In this document: positions 38,779-39,507 of the stretch, in pieces | Position numbering within the stretch: position 1 is the first letter of the stretch | How the letters are laid out: each line of letters begins with the position of its first letter | Assembly: GCA_000482145.1 (NCBI GenBank) | Contig: AUXH01000114.1 | Location: 1-39,507 of the forward strand | Source: Strigomonas culicis | Lineage: Eukaryota; Euglenozoa; Kinetoplastea; Trypanosomatida; Trypanosomatidae | Length of the DNA stretch: 39,507 nt | Direction of reading: 5' to 3' | The notes under the pieces: generated by a model | Told to the model about the DNA's origin: nothing | The model's database searches: none | Seen by the model: only the letters and a program-made list of their open reading frames with translations | Translations under genes and position numbers: made by a program

Positions 38779-39507
38779 ATGGCAGGGCTGCAGTCGCACA
38801 ACATATCCGTCGGCTCGGTCGCCTCGCAGTCGTCCGTTCTCAGCCAGTCCTCCGATCTGGCGCCGGGCGGTGCGGAGCCGCACCGCGCCGGCAGCACCTC
38901 CCTCCCCTACGTCAATAAGTCGCTCCTCGCGACGTCGAGCACGGACAAGAACACGTGCGTATTCTGCCGCAAAAAGAGCTACGCGCCGGCCTCGGACCGC
39001 CACGCGCCGGTGTTTGCCTTCTTCTCGCTGACCGACTGCCGCCACTACGCGTGTCAGCCATGCGCGCTCGTGCACTCGGAGAACGGTGGGCGGTCGATCC
39101 GGTGCCCGACGTGTCTCTGCGTCTCGCGCCTCGCCCAGACCGGCTCCCGCAAACGGCGCAGCGCCACCGCCGCGCCGCGCGCCGCGGGTGGAGCGGCCTC
39201 CGTCAGCAGCCGCCGCTCCCGCGACGGTGGCGCCGCGGCGGCGCACCGCCGGCCGCACAGCACAGCGCCGCTGCGCAGCGCGCTGAAGGATCCGGGCGCC
39301 AACGCCAATACGAACAGCGTGCAGTTCTCGGACGGCAGCGTGGGAGGGGGGGAGGAGGAGGCGGCGGGGCTCACGCCGGCCGCGCTCGCCGCGCTGCCGG
39401 CCGCCCCTCCAGCGCGCGGCGGCGACCGCACCGTGTCGGTGCGGAGCGACGACACGCACCAGACGGACCGCAGCAGCAGCAGCACCGCGGTGAATCTTTA
39501 CAGCCTC
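38779..39507 (+). CDS. RING-finger protein, 5' part (gene continues past the window)
   Basis: The frame from the ATG at 38779 is open for exactly 243 codons to the last base, with no stop, so the gene is partial. A Ser-rich N-terminus (about 1-58) precedes a C3HC4-type RING pattern: Cys60-x2-Cys63, Cys87-x-His89, Cys92-x2-Cys95 and Cys109-x2-Cys112 (CVFC, CRHYACQPC, CPTC). Spacing fits a RING, the zinc-binding module of many E3 ubiquitin ligases. After it come Arg/Ala-rich, then Gly/Glu-rich and Ser/Ala-rich low-complexity stretches. The rest of the domain structure is not visible, so a ligase role is inferred only from the RING. The start follows AG at 38762-38763 by about 15 nt, and GC-rich codon use begins right after the ATG. 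Confidence 0.8.
   Translation, partial: MAGLQSHNISVGSVASQSSVLSQSSDLAPGGAEPHRAGSTSLPYVNKSLLATSSTDKNTCVFCRKKSYAPASDRHAPVFAFFSLTDCRHYACQPCALVHSENGGRSIRCPTCLCVSRLAQTGSRKRRSATAAPRAAGGAASVSSRRSRDGGAAAAHRRPHSTAPLRSALKDPGANANTNSVQFSDGSVGGGEEEAAGLTPAALAALPAAPPARGGDRTVSVRSDDTHQTDRSSSSTAVNLYSL

Overview
The window reads as nuclear DNA of a kinetoplastid, most likely a trypanosomatid. Every gene lies on the + strand, and the genes are long, intron-free and GC-rich. They are separated by AT-rich gaps of about 0.25-1.5 kb holding long pyrimidine runs followed by AG just ahead of the start codons. That is the layout of a polycistronic unit processed by spliced-leader trans-splicing and polyadenylation. TGA, TAG and TAA all occur as gene ends, so the genetic code looks standard. 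Several start codons were moved from upstream non-ATG codons, or from an ATG inside a pyrimidine tract, to the first ATG after the acceptor. I cannot name the species.

Layout, left to right: an LST8 WD40 protein with large insertions (214-2778); a TruA-family pseudouridine synthase-like protein with a degenerate catalytic motif (3266-5098); a Cwc25/CIR_N-like splicing factor candidate (5393-6244); a type-II 3-hydroxyacyl-CoA dehydrogenase of the HSD17B10 family (6499-7467); cytosolic-type phenylalanyl-tRNA synthetase beta (7888-9837); a 1322-residue protein with a presequence-like N-terminus and a histone-H1-like basic tail (10625-14593); a diacylglycerol/sphingosine-kinase-like lipid kinase (15284-17359); a 3366-residue mosaic protein with poly-Asn, repeated short motifs and C-terminal membrane segments (17704-27804); a small protein with a C-terminal membrane anchor (28131-28685); an acidic/coiled-coil gene split by an apparent frameshift (29184-31858); a mitochondrial carrier (32340-33365); 26S proteasome subunit RPN9 (33828-35288); an unknown protein with two CxxC pairs (35984-37312); and the 5' part of a RING-finger gene running off the right end (38779-39507).

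The products serve unrelated processes: TOR signalling, RNA modification, splicing, translation, lipid signalling, proteolysis and transport. That is normal for kinetoplastid units, so co-linearity should not be read as a shared pathway. No tRNA, rRNA, CRISPR or mobile element was seen.

The best candidates for something undescribed are the 3366-residue protein (seven N[FY][DE]D[VM]PVG motifs embedded in Asn tracts plus a second duplicated MVFDF / DLAARRAAMRKPN module, joined to a membrane-anchored end) and the 1322-residue, possibly mitochondrial, basic-tailed protein. The TruA-like protein with Glu in place of the catalytic Asp is also notable. All product calls are by eye; no database search was run.
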